Positions 41,630 through 49,685 of a stretch of DNA of 49,685 bases are shown in pieces. This stretch comes from CAG-1138 sp964495385 (GTDB taxonomy: Bacteria; Bacillota; Clostridia; Christensenellales; CAG-917): contig CAZBVO010000011.1 in the NCBI GenBank assembly GCA_964495385.1, positions 1 through 49,685 on the forward strand, written 5' to 3'. Under the pieces are notes generated by a model. That model ran no database searches, was not told the DNA's origin, and saw nothing but the letters and a program-made list of their open reading frames with translations. The number at the start of each line of letters is the position of its first letter. Within the stretch, counting starts at the first letter, position 1. Both the position numbers and the translations under genes were made by a program.

Positions 41630-42441
41630 GATGCAATTTTCATATTCACACCTCCTGCAGTGACGGAGTTTTTTCGCCAACCGAAGCGGTCAGGATGCAA
41701 AAACAGGCAGGCGTCGAGGCGATTGCCATCACCGATCACGATTCCGTCGACGGAATTGACGAGGCAAAAAAGGCGTGCGAACAATTGGGCATGAAGTTTT
41801 GCGTCGGCATCGAACTGAGCAGTTTTTCAACCAACGAAATTCACATTTTGGGCTACAATTTTGACTACAAAAATCCTGCTTTCACGGCCGAATTGGCGGA
41901 AATTCGTCGCCGCCGTAAGGAAAGGAACATCGAAATCGTCGAAAAACTTAAGGCGCTCGGGCTTCCTGTCGACGAGGATGAACTCGGCCTTGAAAACGAC
42001 TCGATAGGTCGCCACCACATAGCCATTCAGATGAAAAAGCAGGGCTACGTTCAGTCGGTGACGGAGGCTTTCGACAAATATCTCGGCGTCGGCAGGCCGG
42101 CACACAGCGCAGGAAACCGCTTGAAGCCGTTTGAAGCGGTACGACTCATAAAAAAATACGGTGGATTGCCCGTAATTGCTCATCCGCAAAAGCTGTATCA
42201 GGAAAAGAAGCTGATTCCGCTTATTGAGGGCTTATTGCCTTTTGGCCTGAAAGGTTTGGAATGTCATTACGGCACGCATAACGAAACGGATACCGCCACA
42301 TTTTTGAAAATTGCACGTCAATACGGGCTTGTTGCAACCGGCGGAACGGATATGCACAGCGCCGAAACCTATGTCAGCCCGAGCTATCGGGACGATCAAA
42401 TCGATTCGTTTACTTTAAGGCAACTGAAATTGATCAAATGA
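41626..42441 (+). CDS. PHP-domain metal-dependent phosphoesterase
   Basis: 271 residues of the TrpH/YciV type, which act on nucleoside 3',5'-bisphosphates or RNA 5' ends in characterised members. Metal ligands appear as FHIHTSCSDG, AITDHDSVDG, GIELSS, DSIGRHHIA, VIAHPQK and GGTDMHS. The start overlaps the rmuC stop codon as ATGA, so the two are translationally coupled. It is the last gene of the tilS run. Confidence 0.92.
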   Translation: MRCNFHIHTSCSDGVFSPTEAVRMQKQAGVEAIAITDHDSVDGIDEAKKACEQLGMKFCVGIELSSFSTNEIHILGYNFDYKNPAFTAELAEIRRRRKERNIEIVEKLKALGLPVDEDELGLENDSIGRHHIAIQMKKQGYVQSVTEAFDKYLGVGRPAHSAGNRLKPFEAVRLIKKYGGLPVIAHPQKLYQEKKLIPLIEGLLPFGLKGLECHYGTHNETDTATFLKIARQYGLVATGGTDMHSAETYVSPSYRDDQIDSFTLRQLKLIK

Positions 42442-42447
42442 CGCTAC

Positions 42448-42471
42448 GGCTCCCGAAAGGGGGCCTTTTTT
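42448..42471 (+). terminator. Terminator of the tilS-PHP operon
   Basis: GGCTCCC and GGGGGCC pair (one G-U) around a GAAA tetraloop, followed by six T. The last T residues form part of the next promoter's -35 box. Confidence 0.85.
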
Positions 42472-42499
42472 GAAATATTTTTTACCGTGCGCACATAAT
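42470..42499 (+). promoter_or_regulatory. Promoter of the VanW-family gene, ending 6 bp before its ATG
   Basis: TTGAAA (42470-42475), 18-bp spacer, CATAAT (42494-42499). The expected RNA start coincides with the ATG at 42506. Confidence 0.55.
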
Positions 42500-42505
42500 A
42501 AAAGC

Positions 42506-43540
42506 ATGAAAAGTTTTTTGTCGGTTTTGTTAACTTTGACTTTATTTTGCGGTGCGCCGCGTTCGGCGGAGGCAAACAACTCGGTTACCGTGCGGTTTTT
42601 TTCGGACAACCGAATAGTGATGACGGCAAACGCTTCGCTTGCTCGGTTGCCTGCCCGATTCGAGGTTGAAGGCACGGGATATGCAGGCTACTATTTTAAG
42701 TTGAAACAAACTTGTTCGGCGCGCGAAGCACTGTGGAAAATAGCGCCCTCACTTTGCACCGCAATGGACGAGCTGGGGCAAGAAGTGAACGTCGAACCAA
42801 AAAACGCAACTGTTACGTTTGACAAAAACGGATTTAAATATTTTGAAGCGGAACCGGGGCGAAAAATNNNNNNNNNNNNNNNNNNNNNNNNNNNNNNNNN
42901 NNNNNNNNNNNNNNNNNNNNNNNNNNNNNNNNNNNNNNNNNNNNNNNNNNNNNNNNNNNNNNNNNNNAAGGTTGTCGGCCGCCGTACGGAGGAGAACGGA
43001 TTTAGGACGGCAACGGTGATTTCTGACGGGAAATACGTTGACGGCACGGGCGGCGGCGTTTGTCAGGTCAGCACGACGCTTTACAACGCCGTGCTTATGG
43101 CCGGCCTCACCGTAAAGAGGGTGGCGGCACACTCGCTTGCTCCGTCGTACGTTACGGTCGGGTTTGACGCAATGGTCAGCGACGGTTCGGATTTCGTTTT
43201 CAAAAACGACTTTGATTTTCCCGTTTACATTTCGGCAGGCTACGACGGACGCAACGTTAAAGTTTCGGTTTACGGGGCAAAGTCCGAGTGGGACAAAATA
43301 GAGCGAAAAAGCCGTGTCGTGGAGGAGCTCCCTTTTGAAACCGTCTATGAACGCAATCCTGCCGCACCCGTCGGCGAAACGGTTGTGTTCGAGGGCAAAA
43401 ACGGACTTAAAGTCGAAAGCTATTTGGTTTATCGCAAAGGCGATTTTGTAAAAACGGTTCGCATACGCGTTTGCACCTACAAACCGCAAAACCGAAAAAT
43501 TTCGGTAGGCTTGTCGGAAAGCGACGAAGAGGGCGGATAA
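42506..43540 (+). CDS. VanW-family exported protein, interrupted by an assembly gap
   Basis: Signal peptide MKSFLSVLLTLTLFCGAPRS ending SAEANN, then an N-terminal domain (about 25-120), the 100-N gap, the VanW core (VVGRRTEENGF, then GTGGGVCQVSTTLYNAVLMA and RVAAHSLAPSYV) and a C-terminal beta part resembling a G5 domain (about 290-330). VanW proteins are exported and linked to cell-wall biology, but the biochemical role is unknown. Members usually have about 75-85 residues in the stretch covered by the gap, so more than 100 bp are missing. There is no ribosome site before ATG 42506; the upstream in-frame TTG at 42470 would ruin the signal peptide. Confidence 0.88.
   Translation: MKSFLSVLLTLTLFCGAPRSAEANNSVTVRFFSDNRIVMTANASLARLPARFEVEGTGYAGYYFKLKQTCSAREALWKIAPSLCTAMDELGQEVNVEPKNATVTFDKNGFKYFEAEPGRKXXXXXXXXXXXXXXXXXXXXXXXXXXXXXXXXXXKVVGRRTEENGFRTATVISDGKYVDGTGGGVCQVSTTLYNAVLMAGLTVKRVAAHSLAPSYVTVGFDAMVSDGSDFVFKNDFDFPVYISAGYDGRNVKVSVYGAKSEWDKIERKSRVVEELPFETVYERNPAAPVGETVVFEGKNGLKVESYLVYRKGDFVKTVRIRVCTYKPQNRKISVGLSESDEEGG
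42868..42967. other. Assembly gap (100 N) inside the VanW-family gene
   Basis: Exactly 100 unknown bases; the missing VanW segment is probably about 230-250 bp. Confidence 0.95.
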
Positions 43541-43553
43541 ATCTACCTTTCCG

Positions 43554-43583
43554 TTGACAAACACTTGCCGTCTGTTATATAAT
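43554..43583 (+). promoter_or_regulatory. Strong promoter of the phosphohexomutase gene
   Basis: Perfect TTGACA (43554-43559), 18-bp spacer, perfect TATAAT (43578-43583). It gives a leader of about 115 bases. Confidence 0.85.
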
Positions 43584-43637
43584 CAGTGTATAGGTTTGCC
43601 GCCGAACAGATATTCAAAAATGCATAAAAACAGCGGG

Positions 43638-43681
43638 TTATCCACAAAAAAATCCACAATCTCGGCAGAAAAAGTGGATAA
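43638..43681 (+). promoter_or_regulatory. DnaA-box-like cluster / inverted repeat in the mutase leader
   Basis: TTATCCACA (43638-43646) is a perfect DnaA box. AAATCCACA (43650-43658) is a looser copy 12 bp on, and AGTGGATAA (43673-43681) is a one-mismatch box on the other strand. The same bases form a perfect 8-bp inverted repeat TTATCCAC/GTGGATAA that could fold in RNA, with ATCCAC at 43652 as a competing arm. Confidence 0.5.
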
Positions 43682-43703
43682 AACGCCAAAATCGAGGTGA
43701 ATA

Positions 43704-45458
43704 ATGTCAAATTATAAAGAGACCTATTTGCGTTGGGCCGAAAGCGATGCGCTCGATAAAGAGCAGAAAGCCGAACTTATTGCAATCAAAACAGACGATA
43801 ACGAACAGAAAGAGCGTTTTTCCGTGGAGCTTGCGTTCGGTACGGCAGGTATGCGCGGAGTGCTGGGCATGGGCCCGAACAGAATGAATATTTTTATGGT
43901 GAGGCGCGCAACTTGCGGGCTTGCCGCATACATAAAAAGTCTTGGCGGCAACGAAGCCGAACGAGGCGTGGTTATAAGTTACGATACCAGACGTTTCAGC
44001 AGGCGTTTTGCCATCGAATGCGCAAGAGTGCTGTCGGCTGCCGGCGTAAACAGTTTTTTGTTTGAGGACGTAAGGCCTGTTCCGATGTGCAGTTTCGCCG
44101 TCAGAGAGCTGGGGGCCATCGCAGGCATCATGATTACCGCCAGCCACAACCCGCCCGAGTATAACGGCTACAAGGTTTACGGCGAGGACGGGGCGCAGAT
44201 GAGTCCGGAAGCCACCGAAAAAGTGGTTGAATTCATAAAGACGATTGACGTGTTCGACACGCCTGTTTGCGCCGCAAACGTCACCGAGACCGCTCTTAAA
44301 TCGTTGGACGGAACAAAGGTCGACGACCACATAACGGTTATCGGCAAAGAAATTGACGAAAAATATTTTGCGGCAATCGAAAAACTGTCGTTGTCGCCGG
44401 ATGCGATAAAGGCCGCAAACGGCAAAGTTAAAATCGTTTACACCCCTGTGCATGGAAGCGGATATATGCCGGTCATGACAGTGCTGAACCGCATCGGAAT
44501 ACCCGTGACCGTTGTCGAGGAGCAGGCTTTGGCCGACGAGCGTTTCCCTACGGTTAAGGTGCCGAATCCCGAAGAGAGCGACACTTTGAAAATGGCGGTT
44601 GCGCTTGCCGAGAAAATCGGAAGCAACGTTGTTATCGGAACCGATCCCGATTGCGACAGAATGGGCATTGCCGTCCGAGACGAAAACGGCAAATTCGTGC
44701 TTTTGACGGGCAATCAAATAGGCGTGTTGATGCTTGACTACATTCTGTCTTGCAAAAAGGCCGCAGGCAAGTTGCCGACAAATGCGGCAGTGGTCAAAAC
44801 CATCGTTACGACGGATCTCGCTCGGGAAGTGGCCGCAGGCTACGGCGCAAAAACCTTTGACGTTTTGACGGGCTTTAAGTTTATCGGCGAAAAGATTAAG
44901 GATTGGGAAACAAGCGGCGAATACGTTTATCAATTCGGTTTCGAAGAAAGCTACGGCAGCCTTGTCGGAACGCACGCAAGAGATAAAGATGCCGTTGTCG
45001 CAAGCATGATTTTTGCCGAAATGGCTTGCAAACTCGAAAGCGAAGGCTCGAGTGTATACAGACGCTTGCAACAAATTTTCGAGCAGTACGGCTACTATAC
45101 CGAACGTGGCGTAAGCATCAAATTCGGCGGATTGGACGGCATGGACAAGATGAAAAAAATCATGTCGGAAATAAGGGCCGGCCGCGCCACCGATTTTGCG
45201 GGGGTTAAAGTTGTTTCCGTAAGCGATTACGTTGTCGGGAAAACCGTTTTTGCCGACGGCAGAGTATGCGACATCAGTCTTCCGAAAACCAATGCGGCGT
45301 TTTTTAGCCTCGAGGGCGGAGATTGGATTTGCGTCAGACCGAGCGGCACCGAGCCTAAACTTAAAATTTACGTTGCTTGCAAGCGTAAAACCGAGGCAGA
45401 AAGCAAACTTTGGAACGAAAAATATCTCGCATCCGCAAAAGAAAACTTTAATATTTGA
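43704..45458 (+). CDS. Phosphoglucomutase/phosphomannomutase
   Basis: Alpha-D-phosphohexomutase of 584 residues, PgcA-like in length, interconverting glucose 1- and 6-phosphate (or mannose phosphates) for glycogen, cell-wall and surface-sugar synthesis. The phosphoserine loop is MITASHNPPEYNGYKVYG near residue 145, the metal-binding loop is GTDPDCDRMGIAV near 315, the sugar-binding loop is FGFEESYGSLVG and the phosphate-binding loop is VRPSGTEPKLKIY. All are intact. GAGGTG precedes the ATG. It is monocistronic with a strong promoter and terminator. Confidence 0.95.
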   Translation: MSNYKETYLRWAESDALDKEQKAELIAIKTDDNEQKERFSVELAFGTAGMRGVLGMGPNRMNIFMVRRATCGLAAYIKSLGGNEAERGVVISYDTRRFSRRFAIECARVLSAAGVNSFLFEDVRPVPMCSFAVRELGAIAGIMITASHNPPEYNGYKVYGEDGAQMSPEATEKVVEFIKTIDVFDTPVCAANVTETALKSLDGTKVDDHITVIGKEIDEKYFAAIEKLSLSPDAIKAANGKVKIVYTPVHGSGYMPVMTVLNRIGIPVTVVEEQALADERFPTVKVPNPEESDTLKMAVALAEKIGSNVVIGTDPDCDRMGIAVRDENGKFVLLTGNQIGVLMLDYILSCKKAAGKLPTNAAVVKTIVTTDLAREVAAGYGAKTFDVLTGFKFIGEKIKDWETSGEYVYQFGFEESYGSLVGTHARDKDAVVASMIFAEMACKLESEGSSVYRRLQQIFEQYGYYTERGVSIKFGGLDGMDKMKKIMSEIRAGRATDFAGVKVVSVSDYVVGKTVFADGRVCDISLPKTNAAFFSLEGGDWICVRPSGTEPKLKIYVACKRKTEAESKLWNEKYLASAKENFNI

Positions 45459-45467
45459 CGAAAAATC

Positions 45468-45502
45468 GCAAAAGCGGCAAAAATCTTGCCGCTTTTGCTT
45501 TG
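45468..45502 (+). terminator. Terminator of the mutase gene
   Basis: A perfect 13-bp stem (45468-45480 with 45486-45498) around a 5-base loop; the following TTTG is short. The end overlaps the -35 box of the next promoter. Confidence 0.85.
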
Positions 45503-45527
45503 CAAAGGTAAATTTTCGTGCTACAAT
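45499..45527 (+). promoter_or_regulatory. Promoter of the TRIC-family gene
   Basis: TTTGCA (45499-45504), 17-bp spacer, TACAAT (45522-45527). Confidence 0.5.
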
Positions 45528-45560
45528 GCTTGTCGTAAAAATAAAGCGTCGAGGTTCGAT

Positions 45561-46211
45561 ATGGAAAAAATCGTATTTTGGCTTGAAATTATAGGTACGG
45601 TTGCATTTGCGTTTTCGGGCGCAATGGTCGGCATACGCAAAAAATTCGATTTGTTCGGAATTTTGATGATGGGCGTCATAACTTCCATCGGCGGCGGTGT
45701 AACGAGGGACGTCATTTTGAACGTTTCGCCTCCTGCCATGTTTGAAAATCCGGTTTACGTCATCGTTGCCGCAGTATCGTCAACGCTGTTGTTTTTCCCG
45801 TTTGTAAGAAATTTTTTGGAAAACAAATTCGTGCACGGCATAATATTTGTGGCGGTCGATTCGTTGGGGTTGGCGGCGTTTACCGTTTCGGCGGTTTTGT
45901 ACTGCTTCAACAAGGGCGAAACCAATTTGTTTCTTATCGTAACGCTGGGCACTTTGTCGGGTGTCGGCGGCGGACTTTTGCGAGATATCATCGCAGGGGA
46001 CAGGCCGTATATTTTCCGCAAACACGTTTATGCCATCGCCGCGATTTTGGGAGCGGTTGCTACCGCAGGTATCTTTGAGGTTGCAGGCAAGGAATGGGCC
46101 ACTGCGGCAGGCGCAACGGTTGTTTTGCTGATCCGTTTTTTGGCCGTCAAATTTCACCTCAATTTCCCGACCATCGAAGACAAAACTTATCAAGACGAAA
46201 AAAATGCTTAA
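45561..46211 (+). CDS. TRIC-family (UPF0126) cation channel-like membrane protein
   Basis: 216 residues with about seven hydrophobic helices built from two related halves: GVITSIGGGVTRDVI in the first and GTLSGVGGGLLRDII in the second, the duplicated motif of bacterial TRIC proteins (UPF0126). Some members conduct K+ or Na+. GAGGT lies 6-7 bp before ATG 45561; the longer frame back to 45486 overlaps the promoter and is rejected. It stands alone with its own terminator. Confidence 0.92.
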   Translation: MEKIVFWLEIIGTVAFAFSGAMVGIRKKFDLFGILMMGVITSIGGGVTRDVILNVSPPAMFENPVYVIVAAVSSTLLFFPFVRNFLENKFVHGIIFVAVDSLGLAAFTVSAVLYCFNKGETNLFLIVTLGTLSGVGGGLLRDIIAGDRPYIFRKHVYAIAAILGAVATAGIFEVAGKEWATAAGATVVLLIRFLAVKFHLNFPTIEDKTYQDEKNA

Positions 46212-46212
46212 A

Positions 46213-46240
46213 AATTCGGCTTTCGGGCCGAAATTTTTTT
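46213..46240 (+). terminator. Terminator of the TRIC-family gene
   Basis: TTCGGC and GCCGAA pair around a 6-base loop, with flanking A and T runs and seven T downstream. Confidence 0.8.
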
Positions 46241-46344
46241 GCAAATTTCAAAAAATGTCTATTATTTAACTTTCGTTTAATGTGACGGACGGATAATCTA
46301 CCCGAAAGATTCAAAAAACCTTTGCCGCTTTGCGGCACTTACCG

Positions 46345-46373
46345 TTGACATTTGCCGTCAGCGGGTATATTAT
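46345..46373 (+). promoter_or_regulatory. Promoter of the MarR-ABC operon
   Basis: Perfect TTGACA (46345-46350), 17-bp spacer, TATTAT (46368-46373). A 5-bp hairpin GCCGC/GCGGC lies just upstream near 46325-46337. Confidence 0.75.
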
Positions 46374-46382
46374 ATAAAATAC

Positions 46383-46395
46383 TTAACAATGTTAA
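46383..46395. promoter_or_regulatory. Candidate MarR operator
   Basis: Perfect palindrome TTAACAATGTTAA (arms TTAACA/TGTTAA, one central base), about 10 bp after the -10 box at the expected RNA start. This is where a MarR-family repressor would block its own operon. Confidence 0.5.
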
Positions 46396-46435
46396 CGAAT
46401 CCAAAGACGGTCAACGGATACTTTTGAGGAGAAAA

Positions 46436-46861
46436 ATGGATAAACACGAAACTGCCCAAAATCTTTTGTTTTCGTTTGCGCAGATGGCGCAATACGCAAG
46501 GCAAAATTTGTTTGGCGACAATTTAAGTCAAAGCGAATATCTTATCGGTGCGGTGATGTACGCAAGCAAAAAGCAGTCGATGCCCGTGGCCGAGCTTATG
46601 GAACGCACGCAGATGAGCGCTCCGGCGTTGAGCCGTGTTTTGAACAGAATGGAATCGCGCGGATTTTTGATTCGTTTTCACGACGGCGATAACCGAAAAA
46701 ACGTTTTGGTGTCGCTTACCGATGCCGGCATTGAAAAAATGGAAGGCCTCAGAGACAACAATTTGCGGCAGACGGAGGAGCTTGTGGACAGATTTTCGCT
46801 GTCGGACAGCCAAACTCTGATAAAACTTATTGACAAAATTGTAAATATGAAAAATAAATAA
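46436..46861 (+). CDS. MarR-family transcription regulator
   Basis: 141 residues with the MarR winged helix: MPVAELMERTQMSAPALSRV for the helix-turn-helix, then LNRMESRGFLIRFHDGDNRK for the wing, with dimer helices at both ends. GAGGAG precedes ATG 46436. The exporter gene begins 14 bp downstream, a common arrangement in which the regulator senses a toxic compound and derepresses its exporter. The inducer is unknown. Confidence 0.93.
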   Translation: MDKHETAQNLLFSFAQMAQYARQNLFGDNLSQSEYLIGAVMYASKKQSMPVAELMERTQMSAPALSRVLNRMESRGFLIRFHDGDNRKNVLVSLTDAGIEKMEGLRDNNLRQTEELVDRFSLSDSQTLIKLIDKIVNMKNK

Positions 46862-46875
46862 AGGTGGACGGAAAA

Positions 46876-49685
46876 ATGTTGCAACTTAAAAACATCGTAA
46901 AAGATTATGACGTCGGCGACGGCGGTAAAGTGCATGCCTTAAGGGGCGTAGACATCGAATTTCGCGAAAACGAATTCGTTTCCATTCTCGGTCCTTCGGG
47001 ATGCGGCAAAACCACTCTTTTGAACATTGTCGGAGGGCTTGACCGCTACACCGACGGCGATTTGGTCATCAACGGTATATCCACCAAGGATTTTACCGAT
47101 GCCGACTGGGACAGTTATCGAAATCACACCATCGGTTTTGTTTTCCAAAGTTACAATCTTATTTCGCACCTCAACGTTTTGGGAAACGTCGAACTTGCGC
47201 TTACGCTGTCCGGCATCAACAAGGCAGAAAGGAAACAGCGTGCCATAGCCGCCTTGGAAAAGGTGGGGCTTGGCGAGCAGATAAACAAACGGCCTAATCA
47301 GCTGTCCGGCGGACAGATGCAGAGGGTTGCGATTGCCCGTGCGTTGGTAAACAATCCGGACATAGTTCTTGCCGACGAACCTACCGGTGCGTTGGACACC
47401 GAAACCAGCATTCAGATAATGGACCTTTTGAAAGAGGTTGCAAAGGACAGGCTGGTTATTATGGTTACGCACAACCCTGAACTGGCCGAACGTTACAGCA
47501 GCCGTATAGTCAGGCTGCTTGACGGCAGAAAAATCGACGACACCAATCCGTATTTTGCCGACGAGTCCGAAGTAAACGCAAAAATCGCCGAGCACGATGC
47601 CGAGGAAAAAGCCAAAGAGGGCCTTTCCAAAAAACAGATTAAACGTGCCAAAAAGGCGATGGGCAAAACCAGCATGAGCTTTTTTACCGCTCTCAGTCTG
47701 TCTATACGAAATCTGTTCAGCAAAAAGGGCCGCACGACGATGGTTTCGTTTGCAGGAAGCATCGGCATAATAGGCATCGCACTCATTTTAAGCCTTTCGC
47801 AAGGGTTCACCGACTACATCGAGAACCTCGAAAGGGAGACTTTGGCCAACTATCCTATCACCATAACCACTCAAACAAACGACCTCACCGAAACCATGAC
47901 GCAGATGATGAGCGGCATGGGGATGTCGGGAAGCGGCGACGCGTCGGATTTGGAAAAATTCCCTGACTCGGATTCGGCAGGCATTACCCAGATGATGTTC
48001 GGCATGATCGACGGTCTCAGCGCAGGCGTTTATTCCAACGACCTTAATCAGTTTAAAAAATATTTGACGCAAAATGCCGACACGCTTGCCGACCTTTGCT
48101 CCATTCAATACAGCTATGGAGTAAACGTCAACGTTTACAACGTCAAGTACACCAAGGACGCCAACGGCGACACGGCAATCGACAGGTATACCAAGCTGAA
48201 TCCTACTTCCGGCGTCGTGATGGACTTAGACTATGAAAGTATGATTCGGATGTATACCGAAGACGTGGCAAACTTTAATCCGAATTTGTTGGCCGACTTG
48301 CAAAACGGCAAATTTGAAAAACTTTTGGCCGACTTGTCGCAAATGATGGGCACCATGACTATGCTCACCGAATACGTCCAATTCAACATGTGGATGGAAA
48401 TGCTAGACGATACCGCACTCATCAGCTCGCAATACGACCTTGTTGCCGGCGAGTGGACGGACGATCCGCACGGCGTTTATTTGGTTGTTGACCAATACAA
48501 CCGCATCCCTGACGTAACGCTTTTCAGCCTTGGCTATATGGGGCAGGACGAACTTATAAAATACTTCCTTGCTAACATGGACGACGAGGAAGGTACGCCT
48601 TACTATATCGGCGATACCGCCGACATCGTTCCGGAAAACGTCGACTTCGACAAGCTTATGAACATTGACTACAAGCTTGTTGTGGATCCTGACTATTATG
48701 GCGAGACTTACACCGAAGGCGAAGTTTACGAAGACAAATCGACAGATAAAGACTTTGTTAAGAAAAATCTTTTGCCGGGAGCCGAAGACCTGTACATAAG
48801 CGGCGTGCTTAGGCTTAAAGAGGGCGTCAGCTACGGAAGTTTGACGGGCGGCGGCATTTATTACACCAAAGGCCTTGTTGACTACATCTTTGAAAAAACC
48901 GAGGCGCACCCGATAGTGGCGGCGCAAAAGGCCGAGCCGACCAAAAACGTTTTGCAAGGCGGAAAATCCTTTGCCGAGACAACCGGAAGCTATTCGGAAA
49001 ACCTCCGCAAATTGGGCGTTGCCGATCCGGACACTCCTGCAACCATCTACATTTATCCCGTAGGCTTTGAGGCTAAGGAACAAATTGAAAAGTTCATCGA
49101 CGGCTACAATGCCGAGCAGCTTGCCGCAGCCGACGCAAAACAAGCGTTGGCCGACCAAAAAAACGCCGAAGCAAAAGCATTGGAAGATGCCGGCGATAAA
49201 GCAGGTGCGCAGGCGGCAAGGATAGAGGCCGAGTCGCTTCACAAGGAAGCTTTGGCACTTCAGGGCAAGCAGATCAAATACACCGACATGGTCAAAATGA
49301 TAACGGGCACGGTAACCACCATCATTGATGCGGTCAAGTACGTTCTTATTGCGTTCGTTGCCATTTCGCTTGTGGTTTCCAGCCTTATGATCGGCATAAT
49401 AACCTGCATCAGCGTTTTGGAAAGAACAAAGGAAATCGGCGTGTTGCGCAGTATCGGTGCATCCAAACACGACGTATCCAACGTGTTCAATGCCGAAACC
49501 GTTTGCATCGGCGCGGGCGCCGGCTTGTTCGGAGTCATAATAACTTGGCTTTTGAACTTCCCGATCACCCTTATCATTCAGCACTTTGCAGGCATCACCA
49601 TAGCATCCCGACTTCCGTTCGGAGCGGCGGTGATATTGGTTGCGATAAGCATTTTGTTGACGCTTATTGCAGGCATAATTCCGTC
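46876..49685 (+). CDS. ABC exporter with fused ATPase and FtsX/MacB-type permease, cut by the right edge
   Basis: 936 codons lie in the window. Residues 1-225 are a MacB/LolD-type ATPase: Walker A GPSGCGKT at 39-46, signature LSGGQMQR, Walker B IVLADEPTGALD and the switch His in VMVTHN. A linker rich in Lys and Ala leads to a first helix near 295-315 (FAGSIGIIGIALILSL). A large outside domain follows, including a coiled coil near 745-795 (EAKALEDAGDKAGAQAARIE), then helices of FtsX type with ERTKEIGVLRSIGASKHDV. MacB-type proteins do not move substrates through the membrane but act by mechanotransmission. AAGGTGG lies upstream. The last helix or so is missing. Confidence 0.93.
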   Translation, partial: MLQLKNIVKDYDVGDGGKVHALRGVDIEFRENEFVSILGPSGCGKTTLLNIVGGLDRYTDGDLVINGISTKDFTDADWDSYRNHTIGFVFQSYNLISHLNVLGNVELALTLSGINKAERKQRAIAALEKVGLGEQINKRPNQLSGGQMQRVAIARALVNNPDIVLADEPTGALDTETSIQIMDLLKEVAKDRLVIMVTHNPELAERYSSRIVRLLDGRKIDDTNPYFADESEVNAKIAEHDAEEKAKEGLSKKQIKRAKKAMGKTSMSFFTALSLSIRNLFSKKGRTTMVSFAGSIGIIGIALILSLSQGFTDYIENLERETLANYPITITTQTNDLTETMTQMMSGMGMSGSGDASDLEKFPDSDSAGITQMMFGMIDGLSAGVYSNDLNQFKKYLTQNADTLADLCSIQYSYGVNVNVYNVKYTKDANGDTAIDRYTKLNPTSGVVMDLDYESMIRMYTEDVANFNPNLLADLQNGKFEKLLADLSQMMGTMTMLTEYVQFNMWMEMLDDTALISSQYDLVAGEWTDDPHGVYLVVDQYNRIPDVTLFSLGYMGQDELIKYFLANMDDEEGTPYYIGDTADIVPENVDFDKLMNIDYKLVVDPDYYGETYTEGEVYEDKSTDKDFVKKNLLPGAEDLYISGVLRLKEGVSYGSLTGGGIYYTKGLVDYIFEKTEAHPIVAAQKAEPTKNVLQGGKSFAETTGSYSENLRKLGVADPDTPATIYIYPVGFEAKEQIEKFIDGYNAEQLAAADAKQALADQKNAEAKALEDAGDKAGAQAARIEAESLHKEALALQGKQIKYTDMVKMITGTVTTIIDAVKYVLIAFVAISLVVSSLMIGIITCISVLERTKEIGVLRSIGASKHDVSNVFNAETVCIGAGAGLFGVIITWLLNFPITLIIQHFAGITIASRLPFGAAVILVAISILLTLIAGIIP

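Noticed and set aside
43707..45074. A 455-codon minus-strand open frame opposite the phosphohexomutase gene
   Set aside because: Same cause: a mirror of biased codons in a gene with all family motifs intact.
1..49685. tRNA, rRNA, CRISPR array, transposase, integrase or toxin-antitoxin genes
   Set aside because: Looked for on both strands; no T-loop-like GGTTCGAATCC with acceptor pairing, no regular spaced repeats and no recombinase motifs were found.

Overview
The window looks like chromosome from an anaerobic, endospore-forming member of the Bacillota (class Clostridia, probably an uncultured gut lineage). The evidence is a gerA-type germination operon, spoIIE, ricT, a split clostridial-type transketolase, a 2[4Fe-4S] ferredoxin, formate-tetrahydrofolate ligase, an oxygen-sensitive radical SAM maturase, strong AGGAGG-type ribosome sites and many textbook sigma-A promoters and rho-independent terminators. 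Two core blocks resemble Bacillus gene order: tmk-holB-ricT and spoIIE-tilS-hpt. No rRNA, tRNA, CRISPR array, transposase or prophage gene was seen. Three runs of exactly 100 N interrupt genes (fhs, ricT, a VanW-family gene); they look like fixed-size assembly gaps.

Layout. 1-5.0 kb: MATE exporter (minus, cut by the left edge), fhs, a DUF6198/YczE-like membrane protein and a PfoR-like PTS IIC protein (minus). 5.3-9.7 kb: a strongly expressed-looking operon of split transketolase plus an SCP2-like protein, then a membrane-anchored TPR protein and a D-2-hydroxyacid dehydrogenase. 9.7-17.1 kb: small secreted protein (minus), dut, a lipoprotein serpin, a GNAT-Nudix fusion, a radical SAM maturase (minus), tmk-holB-ricT and ferredoxin. 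17.4-26.7 kb: an oligopeptide ABC transporter operon in which four of five subunits are enlarged, followed by a DUF3899 protein. 26.7-32.4 kb: RluA pseudouridine synthase, TetR regulator (minus), the gerA-like operon, and a puzzling interval. 32.5-43.5 kb: a hydrolase-fold protein without its catalytic serine joined to signal peptidase I, spoIIE, tilS-hpt-cca-rmuC-PHP, and a VanW-family protein that may be translated from a leaderless mRNA. 43.7-49.7 kb: phosphohexomutase with DnaA-box-like repeats in its leader, a TRIC-family membrane protein, and a MarR regulator followed by an ABC-FtsX exporter cut by the right edge.

The items most worth pursuing are the opp operon (about 360 extra residues in OppD, about 105 in OppF, about 180 in OppC and an 849-residue binding protein, plus loss of the OppD C-terminal cysteines), the hairpin-packed stretch between its binding protein and first permease, the transketolase-SCP2 operon, the catalytically dead hydrolase next to signal peptidase, and the DnaA-box-like cluster before the mutase. 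Function calls rest on motifs read by eye; no database search was run.
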